From the NCBI GenBank assembly GCA_031548675.1, contig JAVBQU010000068.1:1-61620 (forward strand): 61,620 bases of DNA, given 5' to 3'. Positions within the stretch are counted from its first letter, which is position 1; every line of letters starts with the position of its first letter. This stretch comes from JAVBQU01 sp031548675 (GTDB lineage: Bacteria > Bacteroidota > Bacteroidia > Bacteroidales > P3). The notes beneath the pieces were generated by a model. It had not been told where the DNA came from, ran no database searches, and was given only the letters and a program-made list of their open reading frames with translations. Positions 17,243-26,154 of the stretch are shown piece by piece. Both the position numbers and the translations under genes were made by a program.

Positions 17243-19882
17243 ATGAAGAAAATACTATTATCTTTGATTGCTGTAGTGGTAATTAGTTTCAGTGTACAAG
17301 CCCAAATAGATACTGAATTTTGGTTAGCCTGTCCAGATTTAAATGGGGCGCATGGTGAGAGTCCCATTTTATTACATCTTGCCACAGAAGCACAGCCAAC
17401 TACCATTTATGTCGAGCAACCCGCCATGCAATGGAAATCGGAAGCCATTGATATCCCTGCATATAGTTCTTATACCCTTAACTTAACTATCCGGTTACAG
17501 TATCTGGAATGTGTTAAATCAGATGCTGTTGAAAATAGAGGTTTATATGTGTCATCTACTGCTCCTATTATGGCATATTACGAAGTAGCAGATAAATTAA
17601 ATTCAGATTTAATTGCAATGAAAGGAAAATCGGCATTAGGAACATCTTTCTTTGTTGCTGGTCAAAATAGGTTGCCAGGCTATGCAGCATCACGTTTTTC
17701 ATGCGACATAGTAGCTACTGAAGATGCGACTATTGTTACTATTACACCCACTAAAGATGTAGCAGGACATCCAGCTTCCGCAGGTTCGTTTACAGTTAAT
17801 TTAAATAGAGGGCAAACATATTCTATGCAACTGTCTACACAAGGCTTACCGGCAGATAGACCCCTCGGATCTGTAGTTAAATCCAACAAACCCATTGCAA
17901 TAACCTCTAAGGATTGTTCACTTACTCCTGCTAGCTCAAATCCATCTGTTCCAGGAGGATATAAATCCGGCGATGATGTTGCCATGGATCAGTCTATTCC
18001 TATTGAAAATATTGGACAAGAATATATTTTAACAAGAGGAAGTTTGACAACATCTTCATCAGTTCCTGCTCCTGATTTTTTCTTTGTTACAGCCACTCAA
18101 GATTTTACTGAAATCAGTGTTGCAGGTAAAATTGTGGATACTATTAACACTGGGGAAACCTATCAAGGATTAATTAGTACAGAATTTTCAGCTATATATA
18201 TTTATGCTTCCAAACCTGTGTACTTATTTCATATTACAGGTTATGGGGGTGAAGTTGGGGGTGCTATTGTCCCTTCTATTATTTGTACAGGATCTGTTCG
18301 TATTCCTTTTGCAAGAAGTGGCAAAGTAGGAACCATTCCTGGAACCGATGATTCTGATAAAATCAATGGATCTGGATACACCCCCAAATACTTTGAATTA
18401 ACAATGTTTATTAGAAGTGGATATGAAAATGACCTAATACTAACTACTAATAATGGAACACCAAAAAATTTAGTAAAAGATCTGAAAGTTGTTTTCACTC
18501 CTGTAAAAGGGAATCCAGATTGGGTCGCTGCAAAACATTCATTTTCATCATCTGATATCCCTTCAGGCAGTAGTAATGTGCTTTATCAAGACAAAGGAGA
18601 ACCTTTTCACATGGGTATTATTAATGGGGATGAGAACACCTGCCGTTATGGCTTTTTCTCTGATTTTAGAAAACTGGATGTAGGGATGATTGTGGATAAG
18701 CCTAATCAGGAATATTGCGAAGGAGATCAAATTAAATTTACAGCGACTCCCTATGAAGGAGCCTACTATACTTGGATAGGACCCTCTAACAAAATAATCC
18801 AAGAGGGAGCATTTTTAAATGGAAAGAATACATACTATTATCAGAAGCCTAAAATAACAGTAGCTGATACAGGATACTACAAGGTTGTTACCCAGAGTGG
18901 AGGCTGTCAAGCCGACACCAATCGTATTCATATCACTATTTATAAAAACCCTCAATTCCAGTTTGGGAAAGATACAACCGTATGCATAGGAACCACGTTG
19001 TTGTTAGATCCGAAAGTTCCAGACTTAAAATATAACTGGTCAACCGGAGATACAACAGAATCTATCTACACCAATCCCAACCCCGGAATTACCGAATACA
19101 GTTTGTTGATAAGAAACCAATATCCGAATATAACCTGTATCGCTTCCGATACCATTGTAGTAACCGTTTCAGATATACCAGCCGTAAGCTTTATGCCTTC
19201 CCCATACCCCTCCGAAGGTTGTGGAGAAGCAACCATAAGCTTTAAGAACTACACAGACCCCATCAATGCAAAATTTCACTGGGATTTTGGAGATGGCACC
19301 CAATCAGCAGAAGTTAATCCCGTTCATACCTATACAGCCGTGTCCGGAGCCTTATCCGATACCTATGACGTTACCCTTATAGCCAGTAACTCCTCTAACT
19401 GTGCAGATACGATAAAGATAGACAAGGTAATAACCATGTATCGCAAACCCAATGCAGAATTTATCCATCAACCCGAGCCAGTTCATGCCAGTAATCCTGT
19501 AGCAAAATTTATTCCAGCCAGCGAAGAAGTTCCGGGCTTCCAATACTATTGGAATTTTGGCGATGAAAGTACAGATACAACCTATGCCCCATCTCATATT
19601 TATGAAGCAATTACGGCAGAATATACTGTATTCTATAAGGTAACCAATCCTTTATCTCCAAGCTGTGCCGATTCAACCTCACAATTAGTCAAGGTAATAA
19701 ACGATTCATTATCCTATACCAATGTCTTAACTCCCAACGGAGACGGCATCAATGATGTATTCATAATCAAGAATTTGATAGCCCCTAATGGAATGGAGAA
19801 TTATCCCGAAAATACTTTGTACGTTTACAACCGTTATGGCAAACGAGTATTTTATGATAAAGATTATAAAAACAATTGGTAA
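17243..19882 (+). CDS. Second IgGFc-like/PKD T9SS protein, truncated in its sorting domain
   Basis: Paralog of the preceding gene. ATG 17243 is chosen because it begins the signal peptide MKKILLSLIAVVV...VQAQ; upstream ATG 17180 is in frame but would bury it. From 17243 the product is 879 residues. Order is as in the paralog: IgGFc-like region, Ig/PKD domains (WDFGDGT, WNFGDES), then the type B sorting domain TNVLTPNGDGINDVF and YNRYGKRVF. It stops at TAA 19880 directly after KNNW. In the paralog that codon is GAA and the domain continues another 38 residues. The frame stays open and conserved past the stop to 19996. If the stop is real, secretion through T9SS should fail because the last strands are missing. 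Confidence 0.85.
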   Translation: MKKILLSLIAVVVISFSVQAQIDTEFWLACPDLNGAHGESPILLHLATEAQPTTIYVEQPAMQWKSEAIDIPAYSSYTLNLTIRLQYLECVKSDAVENRGLYVSSTAPIMAYYEVADKLNSDLIAMKGKSALGTSFFVAGQNRLPGYAASRFSCDIVATEDATIVTITPTKDVAGHPASAGSFTVNLNRGQTYSMQLSTQGLPADRPLGSVVKSNKPIAITSKDCSLTPASSNPSVPGGYKSGDDVAMDQSIPIENIGQEYILTRGSLTTSSSVPAPDFFFVTATQDFTEISVAGKIVDTINTGETYQGLISTEFSAIYIYASKPVYLFHITGYGGEVGGAIVPSIICTGSVRIPFARSGKVGTIPGTDDSDKINGSGYTPKYFELTMFIRSGYENDLILTTNNGTPKNLVKDLKVVFTPVKGNPDWVAAKHSFSSSDIPSGSSNVLYQDKGEPFHMGIINGDENTCRYGFFSDFRKLDVGMIVDKPNQEYCEGDQIKFTATPYEGAYYTWIGPSNKIIQEGAFLNGKNTYYYQKPKITVADTGYYKVVTQSGGCQADTNRIHITIYKNPQFQFGKDTTVCIGTTLLLDPKVPDLKYNWSTGDTTESIYTNPNPGITEYSLLIRNQYPNITCIASDTIVVTVSDIPAVSFMPSPYPSEGCGEATISFKNYTDPINAKFHWDFGDGTQSAEVNPVHTYTAVSGALSDTYDVTLIASNSSNCADTIKIDKVITMYRKPNAEFIHQPEPVHASNPVAKFIPASEEVPGFQYYWNFGDESTDTTYAPSHIYEAITAEYTVFYKVTNPLSPSCADSTSQLVKVINDSLSYTNVLTPNGDGINDVFIIKNLIAPNGMENYPENTLYVYNRYGKRVFYDKDYKNNW

Positions 19883-19996
19883 CCGAAGAATTTATCAGAC
19901 GGAACCTATTTCTTTATATTCAAGGCAAAGAATCAGTTTAATGAGAAGGAATACAAAGGAACCATAACCATTATTGGAAGTAGCGGGAAGGATTAA
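19883..19996 (+). pseudogene. In-frame remainder of the type B sorting domain after TAA
   Basis: In frame with the gene above, 37 codons read PKNLSDGTYFF, FKAKNQFNEKEYKGT and end at TAA 19994, matching the C-terminus of the paralog almost residue for residue. Absence of further stops or frame shifts implies that the TAA at 19880-19882 is recent, read through, or an assembly error. Confidence 0.75.
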
Positions 19997-20010
19997 TAAT
20001 TATATTTAAA

Positions 20011-20044
20011 GAGACCATCTACTTTCAGATGGTCTCTTTGTTTT
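20011..20044 (+). terminator. Rho-independent terminator
   Basis: Perfect 10-bp stem GAGACCATCT (20011-20020) / AGATGGTCTC (20027-20036), six-base loop, tail TTTGTTTT. It follows the full-length end (19996) of the second adhesin-like gene. Confidence 0.9.
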
Positions 20045-20180
20045 AGTACCTTTGTGGAAAGAAATTTACAAATATCGGCAACTATTTCCTGTTTGATAAA
20101 AGTAATCCTTTTAATGATTTTGTTAATGCTGTAAAGCTATTCTTGTATAGATTTTGTTGTAATAAATATATCCCATCTTT

Positions 20181-20774
20181 ATGCTGATTTTTAATTTAAA
20201 AGAATTTTTGAGTGCTTTTATGGTGTTATTTGCCATTATAGATATTATTGGTGCAACACCCATTGTGTTAGATATTCAATCAAAAGGGCGGAATATTGAA
20301 GCCGGCAAAGCTACTATTTATTCTTTAATTATATTTATAGCATTCCTTTTTGTAGGAAAGGCATTGCTAAATTTATTTGGTGTAAATATCGAATCATTTG
20401 CTGTGGCAGGAGCCTTAGTGATATTTGTTTTGGCAATAGAAATGATTTTTGGCATTGAGATTTTTAAAAACGACAGTCCAAGTGGCTCTTCCACTATTGT
20501 TCCCATAGTATTTCCGTTAATTGCCGGTGCTGGTTCGCTTACTACTTTACTTTCTCTGCGGGCTGAATATAATATTTTGAATATTATTTTAGCCATACTA
20601 TTTAATATGGGAATTGTATATATTGTTTTGCGAAAAGCGAATGTAATAGAACGTGTTATAGGTAAAGGAGGAATATATATTCTACGGAAGTTTTTCGGGG
20701 TTATTTTATTAGCAATTGCTGTTAAATTATTTTCGTCCAATTTATTTGCCTTGATAGATGTTTTGCAAAAATAG
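20181..20774 (+). CDS. MarC family integral membrane protein
   Basis: 197 residues with six predicted membrane segments and the MarC/UPF0056 pattern: DIIGATPIVLDIQ in the first loop, GGxLL-type helix, FPLIAGAGSLTTLL in the fourth. The family is widespread, once linked to multiple antibiotic resistance, and has no established transport substrate. It converges on the helicase gene with only four bases between the stop codons and no visible terminator there. Function beyond family membership cannot be stated. Confidence 0.88.
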   Translation: MLIFNLKEFLSAFMVLFAIIDIIGATPIVLDIQSKGRNIEAGKATIYSLIIFIAFLFVGKALLNLFGVNIESFAVAGALVIFVLAIEMIFGIEIFKNDSPSGSSTIVPIVFPLIAGAGSLTTLLSLRAEYNILNIILAILFNMGIVYIVLRKANVIERVIGKGGIYILRKFFGVILLAIAVKLFSSNLFALIDVLQK

Positions 20775-20778
20775 TTGT

Positions 20779-22203
20779 TTAGTATTTTTCGCTAAATCCA
20801 ATTAAAAATATACGTTTTTTAGCTCTGGTAAGAGCAGTATAGAGCCATCGGGTATATTCTAAATCAGGCTCTCCCGAAGGAAGCCATGATTGCTCCAAAA
20901 AAACAGTATCCCACTGTCCGCCTTGCGTTTTATGGCAGGTAAGCGCATAAGAAAATTTTACCTGTAAAGCATTGAAGTAAGGATTTTGCTTCACACGTTG
21001 AATGCGTTCCTGTTTCCGGCTTAAATCATTATAATCTTCCATCACAGCTTCAAACAAACGATTTCCATCAGCATAGCTAAGTGAAGGACTTTCTAAGTAA
21101 ATCGTATCTAATATAATTTTTACCTCAACAGGAGGATGATCGGGATAATCGACCAAACGAATGGAAACATTGGCAAAGCGAAAACCATACATATCTTCAA
21201 TCTTTCCAATCCTGAGCAATTCAATTACATCTCCATTGGCAATAAACCCAGCTTGAGAATCTTCCGGCAGCCAAAAATAATTATTTTTAACAACCATCAT
21301 ATAATCGCCGCTGCTTATTTCTTCTTCCTTAAATAAAATTCGAGATCGGATTTCGCGGTTAAATATGTTGGCTCGTTTGTTTGAACGACAAATCACAACA
21401 GTATCTTCAAGATTATGAATGTCATAATAATTATGCAATAATTCTTCCAATTCTCCGGGTTCCACTTTTTTAATATCAGAAAATGACGGAAGTTCAAAAT
21501 AGGGCAGATTAAAAATCTGATTTCGTATTTTTTCTCTTAATAAAGTGGCATTATATAAAACTCCTGAAGTTTTAGTTTGCCGTACTATTTCAGTAAGTTC
21601 AAAGGTATATAAATTAGAGACAAAAGTATTTTTAAGAAAATCAATATCTAAAGCCGGACTAATTTCAGATCCTACAGGTGGAAGCTGTGCCGTATCACCC
21701 AAAAGCAATAAACGGCAATTTTTACCTTCAGAAACATAAAAAAATAAATCTTCAAGCAAACTTCTATCGCTAAATAAACGGGCTTCTGCGGTTGTGTAAT
21801 CAGGAATCATAGATGCCTCATCTACAATGAATATAGTATTGGTATGCAGATTTTTATCTAAAGTACAGCGGACACCGCCGAATTTATCAGTTTTTATCCG
21901 ATAGATTTTTTTATGAATTGTAAAAGCTTGCTTTTCAGAATAATTCGAAAGAACTTTAGCTGCCCGTCCGGTAGGAGCTAACAGAACTGATTTTAAATGC
22001 AGAGCAGGCAGAGCTTTAATTAATGCACTTACCAAGGTAGTTTTACCGGTTCCGGCATAACCTTTAAGTAAGTAAAGAATGTCATCTTGCTTATCTGCAA
22101 GGAAATCAACTAAACTATCTATAGCTTGAGACTGCCCTTGAGTAGGTTCAAAAGCTAAATGTTTAAGAATCTCAGATTTTGCTTGCAGGGAGTTATTAAT
22201 CAT
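20779..22203 (-). CDS. SF1 DNA helicase (RecD/Dda-like)
   Basis: 474 residues from ATG 22203; a TTG four codons earlier is also in frame but less likely. Motif I is GYAGTGKTT (about 47-55), followed by APTGRAAKVL, motif II FIVDEASMI, motif III LLLGDTAQLPPVG, and the UvrD-C-like C-terminal motifs ALTCHKTQGGQWD and YTALTRAK. This is the single-subunit 5'-to-3' helicase type (AAA_30 plus UvrD_C_2) near phage T4 Dda and RecD2, involved in replication fork or recombination processing. At 474 residues it lacks the long N-terminal region of RecD2. It lies 15 bases downstream of the NMP kinase in a minus-strand run. Confidence 0.9.
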   Translation of the reverse strand: MINNSLQAKSEILKHLAFEPTQGQSQAIDSLVDFLADKQDDILYLLKGYAGTGKTTLVSALIKALPALHLKSVLLAPTGRAAKVLSNYSEKQAFTIHKKIYRIKTDKFGGVRCTLDKNLHTNTIFIVDEASMIPDYTTAEARLFSDRSLLEDLFFYVSEGKNCRLLLLGDTAQLPPVGSEISPALDIDFLKNTFVSNLYTFELTEIVRQTKTSGVLYNATLLREKIRNQIFNLPYFELPSFSDIKKVEPGELEELLHNYYDIHNLEDTVVICRSNKRANIFNREIRSRILFKEEEISSGDYMMVVKNNYFWLPEDSQAGFIANGDVIELLRIGKIEDMYGFRFANVSIRLVDYPDHPPVEVKIILDTIYLESPSLSYADGNRLFEAVMEDYNDLSRKQERIQRVKQNPYFNALQVKFSYALTCHKTQGGQWDTVFLEQSWLPSGEPDLEYTRWLYTALTRAKKRIFLIGFSEKY

Positions 22204-22218
22204 TCTTACCAATAAGGC

Positions 22219-22788
22219 TTAATCCTTATTTTTTTCTTGCCATTTTTCTAAAGCTTGCATCACTTGTTGAAAAACGCTTTTGGGAGTAATTTGAGTAGTA
22301 TCAATAACAACATCGTAATTGTTTATGTCATTGATATCTAATCCGTATTGTTGTTTAAAACGTAAAGTTTCGCTGGCTTTGCGTGCAATCAGGTTTTTTT
22401 CGGCTTCTACAACATCTGTATAAGCTTCATTTTTTCTTACTTTATCATTCAAAATCCTTTGTGCAGCTACTTTACTGTTAACCAATAAATGTATTTTAAA
22501 TGCTTGAGGAACAAAATGCCAAGCCAATCTCGAATCTAAAATTAACGGAGTGTCTGATTTTCCATATTTTGTAACCATGGCATCACATTCTTCATCCAGT
22601 TCTGGATGAGTTTCCATGTATTGGTTAAATTCCAGAGTTGTCATGCCATATTTTTCGGCAAGCTGGCGTTGTATTTTTCCGACAGAAATAATTTCAATTC
22701 CCAAGTTTTCACTTAGCTGGCTGCTTAAAACTGATTTTCCACTTCCTAATTCTCCCGAAATGGCTATTTTTAAGTTTTTAATATTCAT
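22219..22788 (-). CDS. Cytidylate kinase-like P-loop kinase
   Basis: 189 residues. The P-loop GELGSGKS is at about 12-19. The region after it (EIISVGKIQRQLAEKYGM) resembles the CMP-binding segment of cytidylate kinases. LDSRLAWHFVPQAFKIHLLV resembles the strand-and-lid region of Cmk-like proteins. Likely phosphorylates a nucleotide monophosphate, CMP/dCMP being the first guess. It is shorter than canonical bacterial Cmk (about 220-230), so it may be a family relative, not the main enzyme. It follows the polyprenyl synthase by 66 bases and precedes the helicase. Confidence 0.75.
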   Translation of the reverse strand: MNIKNLKIAISGELGSGKSVLSSQLSENLGIEIISVGKIQRQLAEKYGMTTLEFNQYMETHPELDEECDAMVTKYGKSDTPLILDSRLAWHFVPQAFKIHLLVNSKVAAQRILNDKVRKNEAYTDVVEAEKNLIARKASETLRFKQQYGLDINDINNYDVVIDTTQITPKSVFQQVMQALEKWQEKNKD

Positions 22789-22854
22789 GGATTCAGGAAT
22801 TTATATTCAAATTAAAAAATGGATATATTTTTTAATAATCTTGTTTGCAGATAT

Positions 22855-23823
22855 TTATATTTCTCTATCTGCTAATTTATCTATAAATTGAATTAACTCT
22901 GCTTTTTTATCATCAACAACATTAATTTTTGCCAAAGCATCTTTCGATTTTTGCGAATAATATAGAATTTCTTTTGCTGTTAATTGTCTAATATGCAGTT
23001 GTTCATAGATATTTTTTACTGCATTTACTTTTTCGTCTCTTGCAAAATCGGTAGAAGAGAAATAATGCCTTAGAGTTTGTTTTTGTCCATTATTACCTAA
23101 TTCCAAAGCTTTTAAAAACAAAAACGTCTTTTTATTATCCATTATATCCGTACCTGTTTGCTTACCAAATATTTCTGTATTTCCGTAGCAATCAAGCAAA
23201 TCATCCTGCAACTGAAAAGCTAATCCTAAATTAAGCCCGCATTCATAAAATAGATTTGCAATTGATTCCGAAGCATTTGCAGAAATCGCTCCCATTTTTA
23301 ATGCTGTAGCAAAAAATACGGCTGTTTTTAAACGTATCATTTCCATATATTCAGAAATAGTCACGCTTTCAGCAGTTTCAAAATTCATGTCGTATTGCTG
23401 CCCTTCATAAATTTCTAAAGTCATTTGGGTAAATAAATTCAGAAATTGAGCAGTATAGGGTTTTGGATTTCTTATTAAATATTTGAAAGCCAATGAACTC
23501 ATAGCATCTCCTGAAAGAATGGCGATATTGGCATTCCATTTTTGATAAACGGTTTCTTTGCCACGCCGTAAAGGTGATTTATCCATTAAATCATCATGAA
23601 GCAAAGTAAAATTATGAAATACCTCTAATGCCAAAGCAGCATCTATAATTTCGTCACTTTTTCCTCCCAATATTTCGGAAGCTAAAAGAGCAAATACCGG
23701 ACGTATTCGTTTCCCTCCCTGAGAAAGAGCATATTCTATGGGAATATACAATTCCTGAGGCTTGCCGATAAAATTTTCTTTTTCTAAAGCCTTGACTATC
23801 TTCTCTGTAAGCTGAGCTATCAT
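22855..23823 (-). CDS. Polyprenyl diphosphate synthase
   Basis: 322-residue trans-isoprenyl diphosphate synthase, all-helical. The first Asp-rich motif is LLHDDLMDKSPLRRG (about 80-94) and the second QLQDDLLDCYG (about 205-215). The GGKRIRP segment near residue 34 binds diphosphate. It elongates allylic diphosphates with IPP. Phe lies five residues before the first Asp-rich motif, which in this family tends to limit chain length, so a short-chain product (C15-C20) is plausible. The missing two-residue insertion in the first motif differs from E. coli IspA. Product assignment is inference. Sits 20 bases after der. Confidence 0.88.
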   Translation of the reverse strand: MIAQLTEKIVKALEKENFIGKPQELYIPIEYALSQGGKRIRPVFALLASEILGGKSDEIIDAALALEVFHNFTLLHDDLMDKSPLRRGKETVYQKWNANIAILSGDAMSSLAFKYLIRNPKPYTAQFLNLFTQMTLEIYEGQQYDMNFETAESVTISEYMEMIRLKTAVFFATALKMGAISANASESIANLFYECGLNLGLAFQLQDDLLDCYGNTEIFGKQTGTDIMDNKKTFLFLKALELGNNGQKQTLRHYFSSTDFARDEKVNAVKNIYEQLHIRQLTAKEILYYSQKSKDALAKINVVDDKKAELIQFIDKLADREI

Positions 23824-23843
23824 AAATCTTGAAATTCTGAATT

Positions 23844-25151
23844 TTATTTTTGCCTGAAATAGATAATCAAGGGAACTCCTTCAAAATCATATATTTCACG
23901 CATTCTATTTTCTACAAAACGCCGATATGGATCTCGTACATATTGTGGTAAATTTGTGAAGAACACAAAAGAAGGATAAGCCGTTTGTAGCTGTGTAATA
24001 TATTTGATTTTTATATATTTACCTTTGTATGATGGAGGCGGATTTTCATCTTTTACAATGGGTAATATAGTATCGTTAAGTTCGGATGTAGAAATTTTGC
24101 GATTTCGGTTTTTATAAACCCTTATTGTTTCCTCCAGTACTTTATAAATTCTTTGTTTTTTGTGTACAGAAGTGAAAATAATCGGAACATCGTTGAAAGG
24201 TGCAATTCGTTCACGAATAAGCTCTTCGTACTCTTTGTGGGTGTTAGTTTCTTTTTCTACCAAATCCCATTTATTTACTACAATTACAATTCCTTTCTTA
24301 TTTCGTTGTGCCAAACTGAATATACTTAAATCCTGTTGTTCAATGCCTTGTGTGGCATCCAGCATCACTACGCATACATCCGAACTTTCAATTGCTCGGA
24401 TAGAACGCATAACGGAGTAAAATTCAATATCTTCAAATACTTTTTGTTTCTTTCTTAATCCGGCAGTATCTACTAAATAAAAATCGAAACCAAAGCTGTT
24501 GTAACGAGTCATAATGGCATCGCGTGTAGTGCCCGAAACCGGAGTGACAATATTCCGTTCTTCACCTATCAAAGCATTGATAAGTGATGATTTACCTACA
24601 TTGGGTTTTCCAATTACAGCAACTTTGGGTAAATCCAACAAATCGGTTTTAGTCTCAATATCAAAGCTTTTTACAACTTCATCTAACAATTCTCCCGTTC
24701 CGCTTCCATTGATTGCAGAAATAGAATAAATATCTCCTAATCCTAAAGCATAAAAGTCATTGATTTCTTGTAAACGAGAAGCATTATCTACTTTGTTTGC
24801 AACCAAGAAAACAGGTTTGTTGCAACGGCGGAGCATATCGGCTGCATCCTCATCCATAGGCGTAAGACCTTCTTTTACGTCAACTAAAAAAAGAATAATA
24901 TCCGATTCTTCAATAGCTAATGCAACCTGCTTGCGTATTTCTTCTTCAAAAACGTCGTCTCCACCCACAACATACCCACCTGTATCTATAACTGAAAATT
25001 CGATGCCGTTCCAATGCGATTGCCCGTAATGGCGGTCGCGGGTAACACCACTTATCTGATCTACAATGGCATCACGAGTTTCTGTAAGACGATTAAACAA
25101 TGTAGACTTGCCTACATTGGGACGTCCTACAATTGATAAAATATTTCCCAT
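23844..25151 (-). CDS. der: Ribosome biogenesis GTPase Der (EngA)
   Basis: 435 residues, the usual Der length. Two tandem Era-like GTPase domains: G1 GRPNVGKST with DTGG and NKVD in the first, G1 GKPNVGKSS with DTAG and NKWD in the second. A C-terminal KH-like domain follows (about 350-435). Der assists late assembly of the 50S subunit and is essential in most bacteria. It is the first gene of a minus-strand run (der, polyprenyl synthase, NMP kinase, helicase) with its own promoter at 25170-25200. Confidence 0.97.
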   Translation of the reverse strand: MGNILSIVGRPNVGKSTLFNRLTETRDAIVDQISGVTRDRHYGQSHWNGIEFSVIDTGGYVVGGDDVFEEEIRKQVALAIEESDIILFLVDVKEGLTPMDEDAADMLRRCNKPVFLVANKVDNASRLQEINDFYALGLGDIYSISAINGSGTGELLDEVVKSFDIETKTDLLDLPKVAVIGKPNVGKSSLINALIGEERNIVTPVSGTTRDAIMTRYNSFGFDFYLVDTAGLRKKQKVFEDIEFYSVMRSIRAIESSDVCVVMLDATQGIEQQDLSIFSLAQRNKKGIVIVVNKWDLVEKETNTHKEYEELIRERIAPFNDVPIIFTSVHKKQRIYKVLEETIRVYKNRNRKISTSELNDTILPIVKDENPPPSYKGKYIKIKYITQLQTAYPSFVFFTNLPQYVRDPYRRFVENRMREIYDFEGVPLIIYFRQK

Positions 25152-25169
25152 AATTCTGATTTTCTATGG

Positions 25170-25200
25170 CAAAGGTACATGAAATCTTTGGCATGCCCAA
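25170..25200 (-). promoter_or_regulatory. Promoter of der
   Basis: Minus strand TTG (25200-25198), 20 bases, TACCTTTG (25177-25170), 18 bases before the ATG. Consensus Bacteroidota form. Confidence 0.7.
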
Positions 25201-25232
25201 GTTGCGAAAAATGTGAATTCTTGTACAGGTGT

Positions 25233-25877
25233 TTATTTAGCAAGAAAATATGAGTTTACCTGATTTAGATAATCCCTTGAATCGGGACCCAAATTAAACA
25301 ACAAATCAATAATGCTTAAATTGGAAATGAATCCATGCTTAGCATCAAAAACCTGCCAATAGGGTTCAAATTGTATGCCGGATACTTGCTTGGGATGAAT
25401 CTTCCATCTTAAATCTATATAATTATCAGGAGATTCTGCAAAAAATTCTTCTGTAAATCCTATTAAAGCGGATATTCGTAATTTTTTCAGTAAAAATTGA
25501 AGCAGCTCTGTATTTAAATTGAGTAAAGTCTCGTATTTATTTATGAAAAAGTGTTCTAACTCATCCCTATAATAAAGAAAATAAGGCGATTTATTATATG
25601 CCGATTCAATAGCTTTCCAATGCTTTTTATTCCAATTATCTGTATATGATATTTCTATGTCTTTTGTAAGTGTATGATTTCCATTAATTTTGTGGATAGG
25701 AATTGATAAGTCCATTTTTCCGTTTGCCGAATAAATTTCAACTCGATTCCTATAACTTTGCTTGAGGTAAGTTTCATGCGTTTCTATATAAACTGATTTT
25801 GCATGAACCAATGCGGCAAAATATTCAATAGGAGGCATATAAGCTGTTGATAATAAAATAATTTTATCTTTCTCCAT
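25233..25877 (-). CDS. WbqC-family protein
   Basis: 214 residues. The N-terminal LLSTAYMPPIEYFAAL segment, ETHETYLKQSYRNR and the NKKHWKAIESAYNKSPYF block are characteristic of the WbqC-like family. Members often occur in O-antigen or surface-glycan loci and are thought to modify sugars or amino sugars, but the reaction is not established. No glycan cluster surrounds it here; der lies downstream and a divergent acyltransferase upstream. Family assignment is from motif memory; function open. Confidence 0.85.
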   Translation of the reverse strand: MEKDKIILLSTAYMPPIEYFAALVHAKSVYIETHETYLKQSYRNRVEIYSANGKMDLSIPIHKINGNHTLTKDIEISYTDNWNKKHWKAIESAYNKSPYFLYYRDELEHFFINKYETLLNLNTELLQFLLKKLRISALIGFTEEFFAESPDNYIDLRWKIHPKQVSGIQFEPYWQVFDAKHGFISNLSIIDLLFNLGPDSRDYLNQVNSYFLAK

Positions 25878-26103
25878 AAAATCTTAAATAAGGAGCAAAG
25901 AAACCGATTTTTAGTCAAAATTTTGTTGAGGTGCATCATAATTTATCAACAATAACTGCAGAGTTAAAGGGAATATTAAAAAATGCCTGATAATCAGCGA
26001 TAAGTATCATTTATAAGCAGTTACTAAAAAAACAACAAAAGAAATCAGTTCAATAAAAAATAATCAAACAAGAGAAATCATATAAAATTACAACAGAAAT
26101 CAT

Positions 26104-26111
26104 TACCTTTG
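26104..26111 (+). promoter_or_regulatory. Candidate -7 box for the acyltransferase pair
   Basis: TACCTTTG matches TAnnTTTG, 44 bases before ATG 26155. No -33 TTTG at the expected distance. The rest of the 25878-26154 gap shows nothing else I can name. Confidence 0.5.
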
Positions 26112-26154
26112 TAGTATATCAAAAATGAGCAGAATTACTTGAAATCATAACTCA

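Noticed and set aside
2660..19996. Reassignment of UAA to glutamate as a genetic-code change
   Set aside because: UAA ends many intact genes in this window at conserved C-termini, including galE itself, the kinase fusion and the first adhesin paralog region, so it is a normal stop here.
20318..20740. 140-codon open frame antisense to marC
   Set aside because: Composition mirrors the hydrophobic codons of MarC, and there is no start signal or homology that I recognise.
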